The notes: generated by a model from the letters alone, not told the origin. Shown: positions 51,659-61,697, numbered from the stretch's first letter. The stretch: DNA of 64,000 bases from CAZHRJ01 sp964534765 (GCA_964534765.1 CAZHRJ010000001.1:1-64000), one strand, 5' to 3'. Numbers and translations: made by a program.

Positions 51659-53516
51659 ATTGTCTTTTGGCGGCGCGTCGCCGCTGGGCCGGGACATCCT
51701 CCGGCGGATGGCGGACTGCCTCAAACCCCGTGGACCGGATGATGAAGGATTTTATTCCGACGGCCCGATCGAGCTGGGGATGCGGCGGCTGAGCGTTATT
51801 GATGTGGCCGGCGGCCGGCAGCCGATGTCGGACGAAACGGGGCGCGTCACGATCGTTTACAACGGGGAAATCTATAATTTTCTCGACCTGCGCGCGGATC
51901 TGGAAAAACGGGGCGGCCGGTTCAGGACTCGAAGCGACACGGAGGTCATGCTGGCGCTCTACCTGAAAAAGGGAATTGCCTTTCTGGATGACCTTCGCGG
52001 AATGTTCGCGTTCGCCCTCTGGGACAGGGAATCCCAAACGCTGATCCTCGCGCGGGACAGGCTTGGCAAAAAGCCCCTCTACTATGCGCCCAGTGCCGGG
52101 GGAATCACGTTCGCGTCCGAAATCAAGGCCGTCCGGATGGCTCCGGATGTTTCCCGCGATCTTCACCCGGCGTCGATCGACCGCTACTTCTCGATGAACT
52201 TTATTCCCCATCCCGACACGGTATTTGCGGCAATCAAGAAACTCCCGCCGGCTCATTATCTCGTCGCGCGCGCGGACGGGATCAAGCAAATCACCCGATA
52301 CTGGCAGCTCGCGTTTGAGCCGAAACGGTCCATCGGGATCGAGGACGCGAAATCCGAACTGCTCCGGCATCTGCGCGAGTCCACCCGCATCCGGATGATC
52401 AGCGACGTTCCCCTGGGACTGCTCCTCAGCGGAGGACTCGATTCCAGCGCCATCGCGGCTCTTGCGGCTGAGGGAGGCCGACGGATCAAAACATTCTCCG
52501 TCGGATTCGAAAACGGTTCGGGCACCGGCGGCGCCGCCGAAATCGCGAAGCAGTTTCAGACCGATCACCAGTCGCTGATTCTGAAACCCCAGGTGGCGGA
52601 GATTCTCCCGCGCCTGGCGGAAACGTTTGACGAGCCGTTTGCCGATTCATCGGCTGTGCCCACCTATTTGATTGCGACGGAAGCGCGAAAGTCTGTGACC
52701 GTGGCACTGAACGGCGACGGCGGGGATGAGGCGTTTGCCGGATACCCGCGATACGCATCGGTTGCCGCGGCCGCGCAGGCCCTCGCCCGAGCGCCGGAAT
52801 GGGTTCAGGAGTCCATCCGCGGACGACTCGCGGAACCCGCGATTGACCTGACGGCCGGCTCTGCCGAATTCCTCCTGCGCAAACTCCGAAAATGGCTGGC
52901 GCCCGAGCAGCGCGTGCTTTTTCAGCCCGAATCCTTCACGCCCGGCGAACGCCGGCGGCTCTATCGGCCTGATTTCAAGGCGCGCCTCCGCCGGCAGGAC
53001 TGGGAACTCTTGATGCGGGATCTCCGGGACCCGATCGCGCGGACAGTGGACGCCGCCGAACGGGTAATGGCCGCCGACATCGGGCTGTATCTGCCGGGCG
53101 ACTTGCTGGTCAAAATGGACATGGCCACCATGGCCAACTCTCTGGAAGCCCGGTCACCCCTGCTGGACCACCGGCTTTTGGAATTCGCCGCTGCTCTGCC
53201 GATGCGATACAAAATCCGCGGCGGGATTCAAAAATGGATTTTCCGGGAAACCATGAGACCGTTTTTGCCCGAATCGGTTCTGTCCCTGGAAAAAAAGGGG
53301 TTCGCGCTGCCTCTCAGATCGTGGCTCCGCGCAGACCTGCGGCCGATGATCCGGGATACACTGGAAACCAATCCGCGCGGCCTGACGCGGTTTCTGGCCA
53401 GGGATGAATTACGTACCGTTGTTCAAAAAATCCTCAGCCGGCCCAGCGGCGGAGAAAAGAAACTCTGGGCGCTGCTCATGTTTGAACTCTGGTACCGGGG
53501 CGTTTTTCCCGAATGA
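51639..53516 (+). CDS. Asparagine synthetase-like amidotransferase
   Basis: Second AsnB-family protein (625 aa). ATG 51639 gives MCGIFG with nucleophile Cys2, as required after Met removal, and has AAGGA five bases upstream. [11 protein letters not shown] and [14 protein letters not shown] belong to the glutaminase domain. [20 protein letters not shown] and [16 protein letters not shown] belong to the synthetase domain. It overlaps the GT9 end by 20 bases. In this context it probably amidates a sugar acid or an amino-acid substituent (inference). The 3' end overlaps the convergent rfbH-like gene by 41 bases. Confidence 0.92.
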   Translation: MCGIFGKLSFGGASPLGRDILRRMADCLKPRGPDDEGFYSDGPIELGMRRLSVIDVAGGRQPMSDETGRVTIVYNGEIYNFLDLRADLEKRGGRFRTRSDTEVMLALYLKKGIAFLDDLRGMFAFALWDRESQTLILARDRLGKKPLYYAPSAGGITFASEIKAVRMAPDVSRDLHPASIDRYFSMNFIPHPDTVFAAIKKLPPAHYLVARADGIKQITRYWQLAFEPKRSIGIEDAKSELLRHLRESTRIRMISDVPLGLLLSGGLDSSAIAALAAEGGRRIKTFSVGFENGSGTGGAAEIAKQFQTDHQSLILKPQVAEILPRLAETFDEPFADSSAVPTYLIATEARKSVTVALNGDGGDEAFAGYPRYASVAAAAQALARAPEWVQESIRGRLAEPAIDLTAGSAEFLLRKLRKWLAPEQRVLFQPESFTPGERRRLYRPDFKARLRRQDWELLMRDLRDPIARTVDAAERVMAADIGLYLPGDLLVKMDMATMANSLEARSPLLDHRLLEFAAALPMRYKIRGGIQKWIFRETMRPFLPESVLSLEKKGFALPLRSWLRADLRPMIRDTLETNPRGLTRFLARDELRTVVQKILSRPSGGEKKLWALLMFELWYRGVFPE

Positions 53517-54831
53517 AGGCGTGAAAGGCGTCGATCACATAGTCGAGCATTTCCGGGGTCAGACCCGGATACACACCGATCCAGAACGTCCGATTCATGA
53601 CGATATCCGTGTTCTCAAGCGTCCCCGCCACGCGGTGCGGGACTGAGAAATAGGCCGGCTGACGAAGAAGATTTCCGCCGAACAAAAGCCGGGTTGAAAT
53701 CTTGCGCTCATCCAAAAACCGGATGATGGCTGGCCGATCAAACGGGGCGGCCGGACGGATCGTCATTAAAAAACCAAACCAGCTCGGGTCGCTCCCGTCC
53801 GTCGCGCGCGGCAGGATGAAAAATTCCTCCAGATCCTTCAGCCCCTCATACAGCGTCTGCCAGTTTCGGCGTCTGGCGTCGATAAACGAAGGCAATTTTT
53901 TAAGCTGCGCCACCCCAACCGCCGCCTGGAGATCCGTTGCTTTCAAGTTGTAGCCAATATGCGAATAGATGTACTTGTGATCGTACCCGGCAGGCAGGTC
54001 GCCCAGTTTCCAGTCGTATCGTTTTCCGCAGGTGTTCTCCTTGCCCGGATCGCACCAGCAATCCCGGCCCCAGTCCCGGAACGATTCCACCAGGACTTTG
54101 AGTTGCGGGTCCCGTGTGGCCACGGCGCCGCCTTCGCCCATGGTCATGTGATGGGCCGGATAAAAACTGAACGTCGACAGATGACCGACCGATCCGGCGC
54201 GTTTTTCGCGATAGATCGATCCCAGGGCGTCGCAGGTGTCTTCGATGAGCCACAGATCGTGTTTCCGGGCCAGATCCGACACGGCGTCGAGATCAAACGG
54301 GTTTCCGAGCGTATGCGCCATCATGATCGCCTTCGTTTTAGGCCCGATCGACTCCGCCACGCGCGCCGCGGACGCGTTATACGTTGCGAGCTCGATGTCG
54401 ACAAACACGGGAACCAGCCGGTTTTGAAGGATGGGGTTGAGCGTCGTCGGAAACCCGGACGCCACCGTCACCACCTCGTCCCCATCCCGGAGTCGCCGGT
54501 CGCCCAGTTTGGGAGAGGTGAGAGCCGATAGGGCCAGGAGATTCGCGGACGATCCGGAATTGCAGAGCATCGCGTGCCGCACTCCCAGAAATCGGCCAAA
54601 CTCCCGCTCAAATTGGTCCGCGAATCGGCCCGTCGTCAGCCAGAAATCGAGCGCGGACTCCGTCAGAGTCTGAACTTCATCCGCGTCGAACACCCGGCCC
54701 GCGTAATAGACGGGGCTTTCGCCCGGAACAAACGGGGGAGCCTTCAGAGCCAATTCCCAGTACTCGGCGACCTTGGCCAGAATTTCCCTCTTCAGCCGGG
54801 CCGCATCGGCGACCGGCGGACTGCGATCCAT
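53476..54831 (-). CDS. rfbH: CDP-4-keto-6-deoxyglucose 3-dehydrase (RfbH/E1-like)
   Basis: PMP/iron-sulfur dehydrase of the DegT fold (451 aa from ATG 54831). The usual PLP lysine is replaced by His227 in [14 protein letters not shown], the hallmark of E1 enzymes that remove the C3 hydroxyl. The [2Fe-2S] ligands fit the E1 spacing C-X57-C-X1-C-X7-C exactly: Cys200, Cys258, Cys260 and Cys268. [15 protein letters not shown] and [18 protein letters not shown] complete the family pattern. It makes a 3,6-dideoxy-4-ketohexose. No E3 reductase, CDP-glucose synthase or CDP-glucose dehydratase is visible in the window. Confidence 0.93.
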   Translation of the reverse strand: MDRSPPVADAARLKREILAKVAEYWELALKAPPFVPGESPVYYAGRVFDADEVQTLTESALDFWLTTGRFADQFEREFGRFLGVRHAMLCNSGSSANLLALSALTSPKLGDRRLRDGDEVVTVASGFPTTLNPILQNRLVPVFVDIELATYNASAARVAESIGPKTKAIMMAHTLGNPFDLDAVSDLARKHDLWLIEDTCDALGSIYREKRAGSVGHLSTFSFYPAHHMTMGEGGAVATRDPQLKVLVESFRDWGRDCWCDPGKENTCGKRYDWKLGDLPAGYDHKYIYSHIGYNLKATDLQAAVGVAQLKKLPSFIDARRRNWQTLYEGLKDLEEFFILPRATDGSDPSWFGFLMTIRPAAPFDRPAIIRFLDERKISTRLLFGGNLLRQPAYFSVPHRVAGTLENTDIVMNRTFWIGVYPGLTPEMLDYVIDAFHAFIREKRPGTRVQT

Positions 54832-54890
54832 GAAGGCACGGTAGCAAGGCTTCACCGAGTTGACTACGCCCGTCCGATGTGATTTTTTGC

Positions 54891-55805
54891 ATGTCCATGA
54901 CGTCACCACCCGATCCGCCGTTGGTCAGCATCGGTCTGCCGGTGTTCAATGAGGAAAAAGACATTCGCGTCGCGATGGACTCGCTCCTGGGCCAGACTTA
55001 TCGGCGAATCGAGCTGGTCGTTTCCGACAACGCCTCCACGGACCGTACCGGAGATATCTGCCGGGACTATGCGGCCCGGGACAGCCGGATCCGGTATGTC
55101 CGGCAGAGCCGCAATCTGGGCATGACCCGAAACCAGAACATCGTGGTCGAACTGGCCAGCGGAGATTATTTCATGTGGGGGTCGGGGAATGACCGGTGGC
55201 AACCACAGTTTATTGAAAAATGTCTGCCGGCGCTTCTGGATGATGACAGCGTCGTGCTGTGCTATCCGATCATTGAGAAGATGGATGCCGAGGGCCGCCC
55301 GGCTGAGGAGCGGTACCCGATCCGGCTCGATACGCGCGGGATGGGCATATCGTCCAGGGCCAATCTGGTGGCATGGGGACTGAGCAGCTGCGAATTATTT
55401 TACGGCCTTCACCGCCTGATCGTTCTCAAACGGACGAACCTGTTTCGAAATGTCATCAGCCCCGACAATTGTCTGGTGTTTGAACTCGCCCTCCATGGCG
55501 CCTTCGCCCATGTCCCTCTCCCGCTCTTTACCATGCGGATGCCGCCGCCATCGAGCCGGCATCTGCGGGACAGCATCGAGGCGTACCGATCCGTGTTCTA
55601 TCCGGAGGACCGGAAACGGTTTCGGTTATGGCTGACCCACTGGCGATTTTTGTATGAACACCTGGCGGCGGTCTGCCGCGTGCCCGGGGTTCCCATGCGG
55701 CGAAAACCCATTCTCCTCCTCAGCGCGCTGTTCGCAGTCCTTGCCCGGAAGGGAAAACATATGATCCACGATCTGATCGAGGCGGTGGGCCTGCCCAGAC
55801 CTTGA
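54891..55805 (+). CDS. Family 2 glycosyltransferase (paralogue of the one at the window end)
   Basis: GT-A glycosyltransferase (304 aa). [22 protein letters not shown] and [17 protein letters not shown] are the nucleotide-binding half; [13 protein letters not shown] is the donor motif region. The C-terminal [20 protein letters not shown] and [12 protein letters not shown] closely resemble the C-terminus of the gene ending at 63362, so these are paralogues. ATG 54891 (or 54897) is used. It is divergent from rfbH, and its stop overlaps the E1-alpha start (TTGA). Confidence 0.9.
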   Translation: MSMTSPPDPPLVSIGLPVFNEEKDIRVAMDSLLGQTYRRIELVVSDNASTDRTGDICRDYAARDSRIRYVRQSRNLGMTRNQNIVVELASGDYFMWGSGNDRWQPQFIEKCLPALLDDDSVVLCYPIIEKMDAEGRPAEERYPIRLDTRGMGISSRANLVAWGLSSCELFYGLHRLIVLKRTNLFRNVISPDNCLVFELALHGAFAHVPLPLFTMRMPPPSSRHLRDSIEAYRSVFYPEDRKRFRLWLTHWRFLYEHLAAVCRVPGVPMRRKPILLLSALFAVLARKGKHMIHDLIEAVGLPRP

Positions 55806-56827
55806 AATGCCGAGCCGAAACTTGCGGCCAATGGATTCCTGATGTACGCCATGGGGTTGTGGATGATGATCTGAACACGCGCCTGTACCGCAAGCTCTTG
55901 TGGCTGCGGCACAGCGAGGAAAAACTTGTGCAGCTCTATAAAGAACAGCAAATGCGCACCCCCACCCATTTCGGCACGGGCCAGGAGGCTGTGGCGGTTG
56001 GAGTCTGTGAGGCGCTGGAGAAGACGGACGTGATCTACAGCCACCACCGCTGCCATAACCACTACCTGGCCAAGGGCGGCGGGCTCGAAAGCCTGGCGGC
56101 GGAACTGTATGGCCGGGACACCGGCTGTTCCGGCGGCCGGGGCGGATCGGTGCATCTGACCAGCCGGGCCCACGGGTTTGTGGCGTCGTCGGCGATCCTG
56201 GCTCAAACCATTCCGGTCGCTACGGGCAGCGCGCTGAGTTTCAAGATGGATGGTCAGCCCCGGGTGGCGGCGTGTTTTTTTGGGGAGGCGGCATGCGAAG
56301 AGGGCGCCTGCTACGAAAGCATGAACTACGCGGCCATCCATCAGTTGCCGGTATTGTATGTGTGCGAAAATAACCTCTATTCGACCGAAAGCCCCCTGCA
56401 TGTCCGGCAGCCGAAGGGAACACAGCTGTGCGAACGCGCGCGGGCGTTCAAGATTCCGGCGGAAACGGTTGACGGCAACGATGTCTTCGCCGTTTATCGG
56501 GCGGCGGCGTCAGCGGTGGAGTCGATCCGGGGTGGGAACGGTCCGCGATTTCTGGAATGCATGACCTACCGGTGGCGGGAACACGTCGGGCCGCATTTCG
56601 ATCACGATCAGAATCGAACCTACCGCAGCCGGGAAGAGCTGGAGGCGTGGATGGACAAATGCCCCGTGAAACGCGCCGCGGCTTATCTGCTGGACCGGAA
56701 TCTGGCGACTCAGCCGGATTTGGATCGCTGGCGGGCCGAAGTCGATGAAGAAATCCAATCAGCCGTTACGGCGGCCAAGGAGGCCGCATGGCCTTCTGCC
56801 TCAACCTTGTTTGACCACGTCTGGTAG
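55802..56827 (+). CDS. TPP-dependent dehydrogenase E1 component, alpha subunit-like
   Basis: Pyruvate/acetoin dehydrogenase E1-alpha homologue (341 aa). LYRKLLWLRHSEEKLVQLYKE and GTGQEAVAVGVCEAL are N-terminal marks. The TPP/Mg motif reads FFGEAACEEGACYESMN...ENN, so the first acidic residue of the usual GDG is Glu. GGRGGSVHLTS is the family's active-site loop. The start is unclear: TTG 55802 overlaps the GT stop, while GTG 55859 gives a more usual N-terminus. No E2 or E3 gene is near, and the setting is a glycan cluster, so a carboligation role (two-carbon transfer to a sugar) is more plausible than 2-oxoacid oxidation. Confidence 0.88.
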   Translation: MKCRAETCGQWIPDVRHGVVDDDLNTRLYRKLLWLRHSEEKLVQLYKEQQMRTPTHFGTGQEAVAVGVCEALEKTDVIYSHHRCHNHYLAKGGGLESLAAELYGRDTGCSGGRGGSVHLTSRAHGFVASSAILAQTIPVATGSALSFKMDGQPRVAACFFGEAACEEGACYESMNYAAIHQLPVLYVCENNLYSTESPLHVRQPKGTQLCERARAFKIPAETVDGNDVFAVYRAAASAVESIRGGNGPRFLECMTYRWREHVGPHFDHDQNRTYRSREELEAWMDKCPVKRAAAYLLDRNLATQPDLDRWRAEVDEEIQSAVTAAKEAAWPSASTLFDHVW

Positions 56828-56839
56828 GGCCAACAGCGC

Positions 56840-57874
56840 ATGCGGAATCTGAAATACTGGCAGGCGCTGTCCGAGGGGCTCATTCAGGCGATGGAGCGTG
56901 ACCCGGCAATTTTCGTGACCGGGATTTCGGTCGATTACTCATCGGGCATATTCGGATCGACCGTGGAGGCGTGCCGGCGATTCGGGCCGAGACGAGTATT
57001 TGACGCGCCGGCGATGGAAAACGCGCTCACCGGCATCGCGATCGGCGCGGCGGCGATGGGCAAACGGCCGATGCTGGTGCATCCGCGGAATGATTTCATG
57101 TTCCTCGCGCTCGATCAGATGATCAACCTGGCGGCGAAATGGAAATACATGTTCGGCGGAAATGCCGGCGACATGGGCATCGTGATCCGCGCCGTTGTCG
57201 GCAAGGGATGGGGCCAGGGGGCCACGCACTCTCAGAGCCTTCACGCAATCCTCGCCCATTTTCCGGGACTCAAGGTCCTCCTGCCCGCGTCTCCAAAAGA
57301 CGCCAAGGGGCTGACGCTCGCGGCGCTTCGAAGCCCATCGCCGGTTGTCATCCTGGAACATCGGGCGCTCTACAACACCGAAGGACCCGTCCCGGAGGAA
57401 CCCGTCGAGACTCCCATCGGTCAGGCGGACGTCATTCGGCAAGGCCGGGACGTCACCATTGTCGCGGCGTCCCTGATGGTCCAGGAAGCGTTCATTGCGG
57501 CGGAGGAACTGGAAAAGGAGGGCGTGTCGGTCGAGCTTATCGATATTCGATCCATGCGGCCGCTCGATGAAAAAACGATTCTCGACTCCATTCGAAAAAC
57601 CGGCCGGCTGGTCGTGGTCGACACCAGCTGGGAGATGTGCGGCATGACCAGCGAAATCGCGGCCCTCGCGGCCGAAAAAGCTTTCCCGGATCTAAAAGCG
57701 CCCGTGCGCCGACTGGCCCTGGCCAATTGCCCGGCGCCGGTGTCGATGTCTCTCGAAAACGTGTTTTACCCGAAACCCTCGACCATCGCGAAAGCGGTTC
57801 TCGCCATGCTCGGCAAATCCAGCGACCGAATCGGCGATATCGATCCCGAGGACACGTTTAAAGGCCCCTACTGA
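56840..57874 (+). CDS. TPP-dependent dehydrogenase E1 component, beta subunit-like
   Basis: E1-beta homologue (344 aa) that should form an alpha2beta2 enzyme with the preceding gene. VFDAPAMENALTGIAIGAAAMG contains the Glu that activates TPP. GGNAGDMGIVIRAVVGKGWGQGATHSQSLHAI and FPGLKVLLPASPKDAKGL are typical, and the C-terminal transketolase-type domain begins near EPVETPIGQADV. It lies 12 bases after E1-alpha and overlaps the convergent dehydrogenase gene by 7 bases. Confidence 0.92.
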   Translation: MRNLKYWQALSEGLIQAMERDPAIFVTGISVDYSSGIFGSTVEACRRFGPRRVFDAPAMENALTGIAIGAAAMGKRPMLVHPRNDFMFLALDQMINLAAKWKYMFGGNAGDMGIVIRAVVGKGWGQGATHSQSLHAILAHFPGLKVLLPASPKDAKGLTLAALRSPSPVVILEHRALYNTEGPVPEEPVETPIGQADVIRQGRDVTIVAASLMVQEAFIAAEELEKEGVSVELIDIRSMRPLDEKTILDSIRKTGRLVVVDTSWEMCGMTSEIAALAAEKAFPDLKAPVRRLALANCPAPVSMSLENVFYPKPSTIAKAVLAMLGKSSDRIGDIDPEDTFKGPY

Positions 57875-59208
57875 CCGCCGTCCGTCGTGGGAGGTGGAGC
57901 GCCCAGGACAATTTGTCTCAGTCCCGCATAACGGCATTTAGTACGGTCAAGCGTGTCAAACGGATCGATAACGGTCCCACCGGCCATCCACGCGCGAATT
58001 TCGGACGGAGGAATTTCCGAGAATTCCTTCCAGGGCGTCATGATCGCCAGCACGTCAACGCCATCACAGGCCGCCCGCGGGCTGCGAGTCTGGATAACAT
58101 CCGGCGCTTCCGCGGCGCTGACCCGCGCCTGGGGATCATAGGCCTTGATCGGCCGGTCACACTGACCGGCCGGGAGTTGGGAAAGTGCGCGTATGAGTTC
58201 GATTGAAGGCGAGTTTTTAATCGAAGCCGTGTCTGTCTTGTAGGCGATTCCCCAGATGCCGATCTTCGCGGGCGCCCGCCGAGTCGCGCCGGCGGACAGA
58301 ACATGCCGCTCGATCATCGCCATCGGCCAGTTTTTCCGATGCCGGCTGTTGGCCAGAAACGATTCGGCGGCACGCCCGTCAGCGCCATGCGTTACGGCCA
58401 GATCGCAGACCGCCGTGATATCCCGCTCGATGTTCCCGCCGCCGATGCCCAGACCCGGGACCAGATACGCGTAGGGACCAATCCGTCGGTCGGTCTTCAG
58501 CGCCGGGATGATTTCCGACCAGTCCGCTCCGGTCGACTCGCAAATCTCCGCCAGGGTGTTGGCCACGGTCAGAGACGAGGCCAGACAGAGATTGATTGAT
58601 ATTTTGGCAAGTTCCGCGCTTTCATACTTCATCCGGAAAATCGGGCAGCCGTACGCGCCTAAAACCGCGGCGTACGATTCAGGCAAAGGCTCTCCGGGAT
58701 TCTCACAACCGATGATGAACCGCTCGGGATGAATGGCCCGGTCGACCGCGTTGCCGAAAATCAGCGTTTCAACCTGGTAATAGAGCCGGATTCCAGGAGC
58801 AGGGCACATCCTCCCGATCGAAGAAACCAGGGAACGCATCATGCCGGGCTGAATCTGGCTCATGACGATAAACACCGTGTTCGGCCTAATCTCGCCGACC
58901 GCGCGCGCGAATACCTCATGAAATCGGGTGAGGTCGCATCGGTTCTGATCGTCCGTGGCAAGGTCGAGTGACAGATACACGACGGGGCAGGATGATAGCG
59001 CCGACGCGTCGGACGTGAATCGAATGGACCCTGAATGCGCGCGCCACAGATCGGCCAGGCCCTTTTCGTAAATTGGAAACTTCCCCTGCGACAGATCCCG
59101 GCATAGCGAATCACTCGGGTCAAACGCCACAACCGGGCCCAGACCCCTCGATGCCGCGGCGAGACTGGACACGATCCCCAGATGCGACAGTCCGGCGAAT
59201 CCGATCAT
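57868..59208 (-). CDS. UDP-glucose/GDP-mannose dehydrogenase homologue lacking the catalytic Cys
   Basis: Nucleotide-sugar dehydrogenase family protein (446 aa from ATG 59208, overlapping the upstream gene by 4 bases). GFAGLSHLGIVSSLAAASRG is the NAD domain, VETLIFGNAVDRAIHPERFIIG the substrate loop, and SAELAKISINLCLASSLTVANTLAEI the central helix with its conserved Lys. The catalytic stretch, normally GGSCFPKD, reads GLGIGGGNIERD (about residues 250-261): the cysteine is Asn. The C-terminal domain has KIGIWGIAYKTDTASIKNSPSIELI. It cannot form the thiohemiacetal of a four-electron oxidation, so it may be a two-electron oxidoreductase or non-catalytic. Confidence 0.9.
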   Translation of the reverse strand: MIGFAGLSHLGIVSSLAAASRGLGPVVAFDPSDSLCRDLSQGKFPIYEKGLADLWRAHSGSIRFTSDASALSSCPVVYLSLDLATDDQNRCDLTRFHEVFARAVGEIRPNTVFIVMSQIQPGMMRSLVSSIGRMCPAPGIRLYYQVETLIFGNAVDRAIHPERFIIGCENPGEPLPESYAAVLGAYGCPIFRMKYESAELAKISINLCLASSLTVANTLAEICESTGADWSEIIPALKTDRRIGPYAYLVPGLGIGGGNIERDITAVCDLAVTHGADGRAAESFLANSRHRKNWPMAMIERHVLSAGATRRAPAKIGIWGIAYKTDTASIKNSPSIELIRALSQLPAGQCDRPIKAYDPQARVSAAEAPDVIQTRSPRAACDGVDVLAIMTPWKEFSEIPPSEIRAWMAGGTVIDPFDTLDRTKCRYAGLRQIVLGAPPPTTDGGQ

Positions 59209-60128
59209 GTCGAAATACCGTTGAGGATTGAATGGATCCACACGTCGTTGTCCAGGTTCGTGCCGGCCGGAGGCGCTGATCCTGCGCCGGCGCAGAGGCT
59301 CTGAAAATGCCGGTATTCCATCCCCCATGTCGGGTCCGGCCCATCCACGCGCTCGATCTCTTCTTCCGGGCGGCCGCTGGGAAATATGCGTTTGCGAATC
59401 CTTAGCGTGTTTGGCCCCCATTTGCAAAGTCCGCCCACATGGAGACTGCCCAGCTCGCCGATAACGTCGATGCGGAACGTGTTTTTCCAGGAAACCAGCG
59501 ACATCTCCAGTTCAATCACCGGCAGGCCGTCGCGGCTGATCAGGATGGCGTGGTCATAGGCGTTGTTTTCAAACCGGTTCAGACACGAAACCGAATAGTC
59601 CCGCTTCTTTTGCCCGAACAAAAAATCCGTGAGATCCAGAAGATGGGATCCCAGATCGGAAACGACGCCAAGACCCTTGTCGCGCCATGGCGAATTCCTG
59701 AAATCCCGCGCGGTGCCGTTTCCATAATGGAGTTTCGCCAGATACACAGACCCGATCACTCGCTGGTCCAAAAGCGATTTTAATCGCGCGATGTTGGGTT
59801 CGAATCGGTGGTTGTACGCCGTATAACACGCCACGTTCCGGGACCGCGCCAGGGACTGCACCGCCGATATCTCGCTCGCGTCGGCCGGCAGGAGCGGTTT
59901 TTCCACCAGAACATGCTTCTCGCTCGACAGCAGGTACTCCACAATTGGAATCTTCGCGGATTCGGGCGTGCACACCATCGCGGCGTCGTAGTCCCCAATC
60001 GGTACGTCCTCAACGCGCCGGTATCGGGCATCCGGAACGACGGGATCCACCGTGGCGACGACATCACTGCCGGCCACGGCGATTCGTTTACGGCCCTGAA
60101 TCCCGAGGCCGACGACGATCATTCTCAC
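59205..60128 (-). CDS. Gfo/Idh/MocA family oxidoreductase
   Basis: NAD(P)-dependent sugar oxidoreductase (307 aa). VVGLGIQGRKRIA is the Rossmann glycine motif, HVLVEKPLLPADASE holds the EKP signature, and DLGSHLLDLTDFLFG has the conserved D-x3-H active-site pattern. It overlaps the preceding nucleotidyltransferase-kinase gene and the following dehydrogenase gene by 4 bases each, so all three are coupled. It probably reduces or oxidises a keto group on the sugar made by this cassette; the exact substrate is not predictable. Confidence 0.92.
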   Translation of the reverse strand: MRMIVVGLGIQGRKRIAVAGSDVVATVDPVVPDARYRRVEDVPIGDYDAAMVCTPESAKIPIVEYLLSSEKHVLVEKPLLPADASEISAVQSLARSRNVACYTAYNHRFEPNIARLKSLLDQRVIGSVYLAKLHYGNGTARDFRNSPWRDKGLGVVSDLGSHLLDLTDFLFGQKKRDYSVSCLNRFENNAYDHAILISRDGLPVIELEMSLVSWKNTFRIDVIGELGSLHVGGLCKWGPNTLRIRKRIFPSGRPEEEIERVDGPDPTWGMEYRHFQSLCAGAGSAPPAGTNLDNDVWIHSILNGIST

Positions 60129-61678
60129 GCAAACGTCAGCTTCTTTTCCACCGAATCGAGCTTCGCATTGATGTCCGCCGGCGTCACGGGAATGTTGCCT
60201 TCACGCTCGCACGCCACAGCCGCCGCCATCGACCCCAGAATCGACGCGATCACCGGCGATCGCGTGGTCGCCAGGGACAGAGTCGAATAGGCCAGGAGCG
60301 CGTCGCCCGCGCCCACCGCGTCGGCCACTCGGACGGCGAAACTGTCCACTGTGAAAAATGACCGGACGTCAAAACTCGGCCGGATATACGTGATGATCCC
60401 CCGCGACCCCAGCTTCAAGATCAGTGTCCTGCACCGTGACCGTTTGTACAACTCCAGCGCCAGCGGCCGGATCACCGAATCCTGTTCGCCGAGCGAAAAT
60501 CTCGCCTCCCGCTCGTTCGGCGTGATGAGATCAAATTCCTGAAAATCGAGAATATTCCCCCACCGGCTCGCAACCTGGCTGTCGGCAACGCGAATCGGAC
60601 CCTTCGGCAGGGCCGCGGTGAGGTCCGGAATGCTCTCGTGATTGAAAATTCCGTGCCGAAAATCGCTGAATATGAAAGCGTCCGACGACTCGGCCGACAA
60701 CCGGGCCTTGAGCTTGTCCACGATCCGCGCGGTGATCGGCCGGTTGTCCACCCGGTCGAACTTGAGAAGCCGGTATCCATCCGAGATGAAAACATTTTTT
60801 TGCGTCGTCGGCCGGGTCGAATCGACGACAAACTCGCCCTCCACGCCGGCGCTGGTGACTTCGCGGACAACGAAATCCTTGAGCGCGTCATTCCCTAAAA
60901 CGGTGGAAAACCGGACCCGGGCGCCGGTCGCCGCCACATGCCGGGCCACAACCGCCGCGCCGCCGGCAAAATCTATGTGCCGGTCGTACTTGACGCTCAG
61001 TGTCGGAGTCTTGACCGACCCGCTGTTGATCGTGGTGCAGTAGGTGTAGGAATCGACAATGGTGTCGCCCAGAACGTGGACGCGCGCGCCCCGGAACGAT
61101 TCGATGGCGCTGCGCAGAGTCCCAACCGTGATGCCTTCCGACTCCATGAGCGTCCCGAGTTTTTCGATTGCCAGGCCCGGGATGCCGCTTTCGATGAAGG
61201 CCGATGATGAAAAAACAACGTCGCCCGGCGTGAAGATGATCTCTCCGCCATACGCGTTCAGAGCCTCGATCTCCTCACCGGTCTTCGGATGGACCCCGCC
61301 CTCGAAATACTCGTATCCCTTCGCGAAAAAGTCCGGCTGGATCGTCCGGATCGATTCAATGGGAGTGGCGTTGTCGTCGATCAGGACGAAGTCCACCATC
61401 TCGAGCGCGGCGAGGTTCATCGCGCGCAGGTCCTGCGGAACAAACGGCCGGAAATTCGCCTTGCTGATGTGCGCGTCGCAGGTGAGACTCGCGATCAGAA
61501 CGTCGGCCTTGGACTTGGCGTACATCAGGTGCCGGATGTGTCCCGGATGAACCAGATCAAACGTTCCATGACACAGGATGACCCATTTCTTGCGCGGCCG
61601 GGGACCCAGGATGTCGACAAGTTCCCGGCGGGTTTTGATTTTCCGGCGGTATCCGCCGTCGATTGCCGGCTGGGTCAT
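60125..61678 (-). CDS. Bifunctional nucleotidyltransferase-PfkB sugar kinase (reverse HldE order)
   Basis: Two-domain protein (517 aa). Residues about 30-165 form a cytidylyltransferase-type domain with CHGTFDLVHPGHIRHL (HxGH). Residues about 190-510 form a PfkB/ribokinase domain with DFAGGAAVVARHVAATGA and the catalytic GAGD at about 456-459. E. coli HldE has the kinase first and the adenylyltransferase second, so the order here is reversed. It most likely phosphorylates a heptose-like sugar phosphate at C1 and then transfers a nucleotide. It heads the coupled block with the Gfo/Idh and dehydrogenase genes, 19 bases after transaldolase. Confidence 0.9.
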   Translation of the reverse strand: MTQPAIDGGYRRKIKTRRELVDILGPRPRKKWVILCHGTFDLVHPGHIRHLMYAKSKADVLIASLTCDAHISKANFRPFVPQDLRAMNLAALEMVDFVLIDDNATPIESIRTIQPDFFAKGYEYFEGGVHPKTGEEIEALNAYGGEIIFTPGDVVFSSSAFIESGIPGLAIEKLGTLMESEGITVGTLRSAIESFRGARVHVLGDTIVDSYTYCTTINSGSVKTPTLSVKYDRHIDFAGGAAVVARHVAATGARVRFSTVLGNDALKDFVVREVTSAGVEGEFVVDSTRPTTQKNVFISDGYRLLKFDRVDNRPITARIVDKLKARLSAESSDAFIFSDFRHGIFNHESIPDLTAALPKGPIRVADSQVASRWGNILDFQEFDLITPNEREARFSLGEQDSVIRPLALELYKRSRCRTLILKLGSRGIITYIRPSFDVRSFFTVDSFAVRVADAVGAGDALLAYSTLSLATTRSPVIASILGSMAAAVACEREGNIPVTPADINAKLDSVEKKLTFA

Positions 61679-61697
61679 CGGTTGGTCGGGATGGGAT

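Noticed and set aside
50852..59282. 16-base identity CCGGAGGCGCTGATCC between the GT9 gene (50852-50867) and the Gfo/Idh gene (59267-59282)
   Set aside because: Exact 16-mers are expected a few times by chance in 64 kb of GC-rich sequence, and the Gfo/Idh protein shows no extra residues there.
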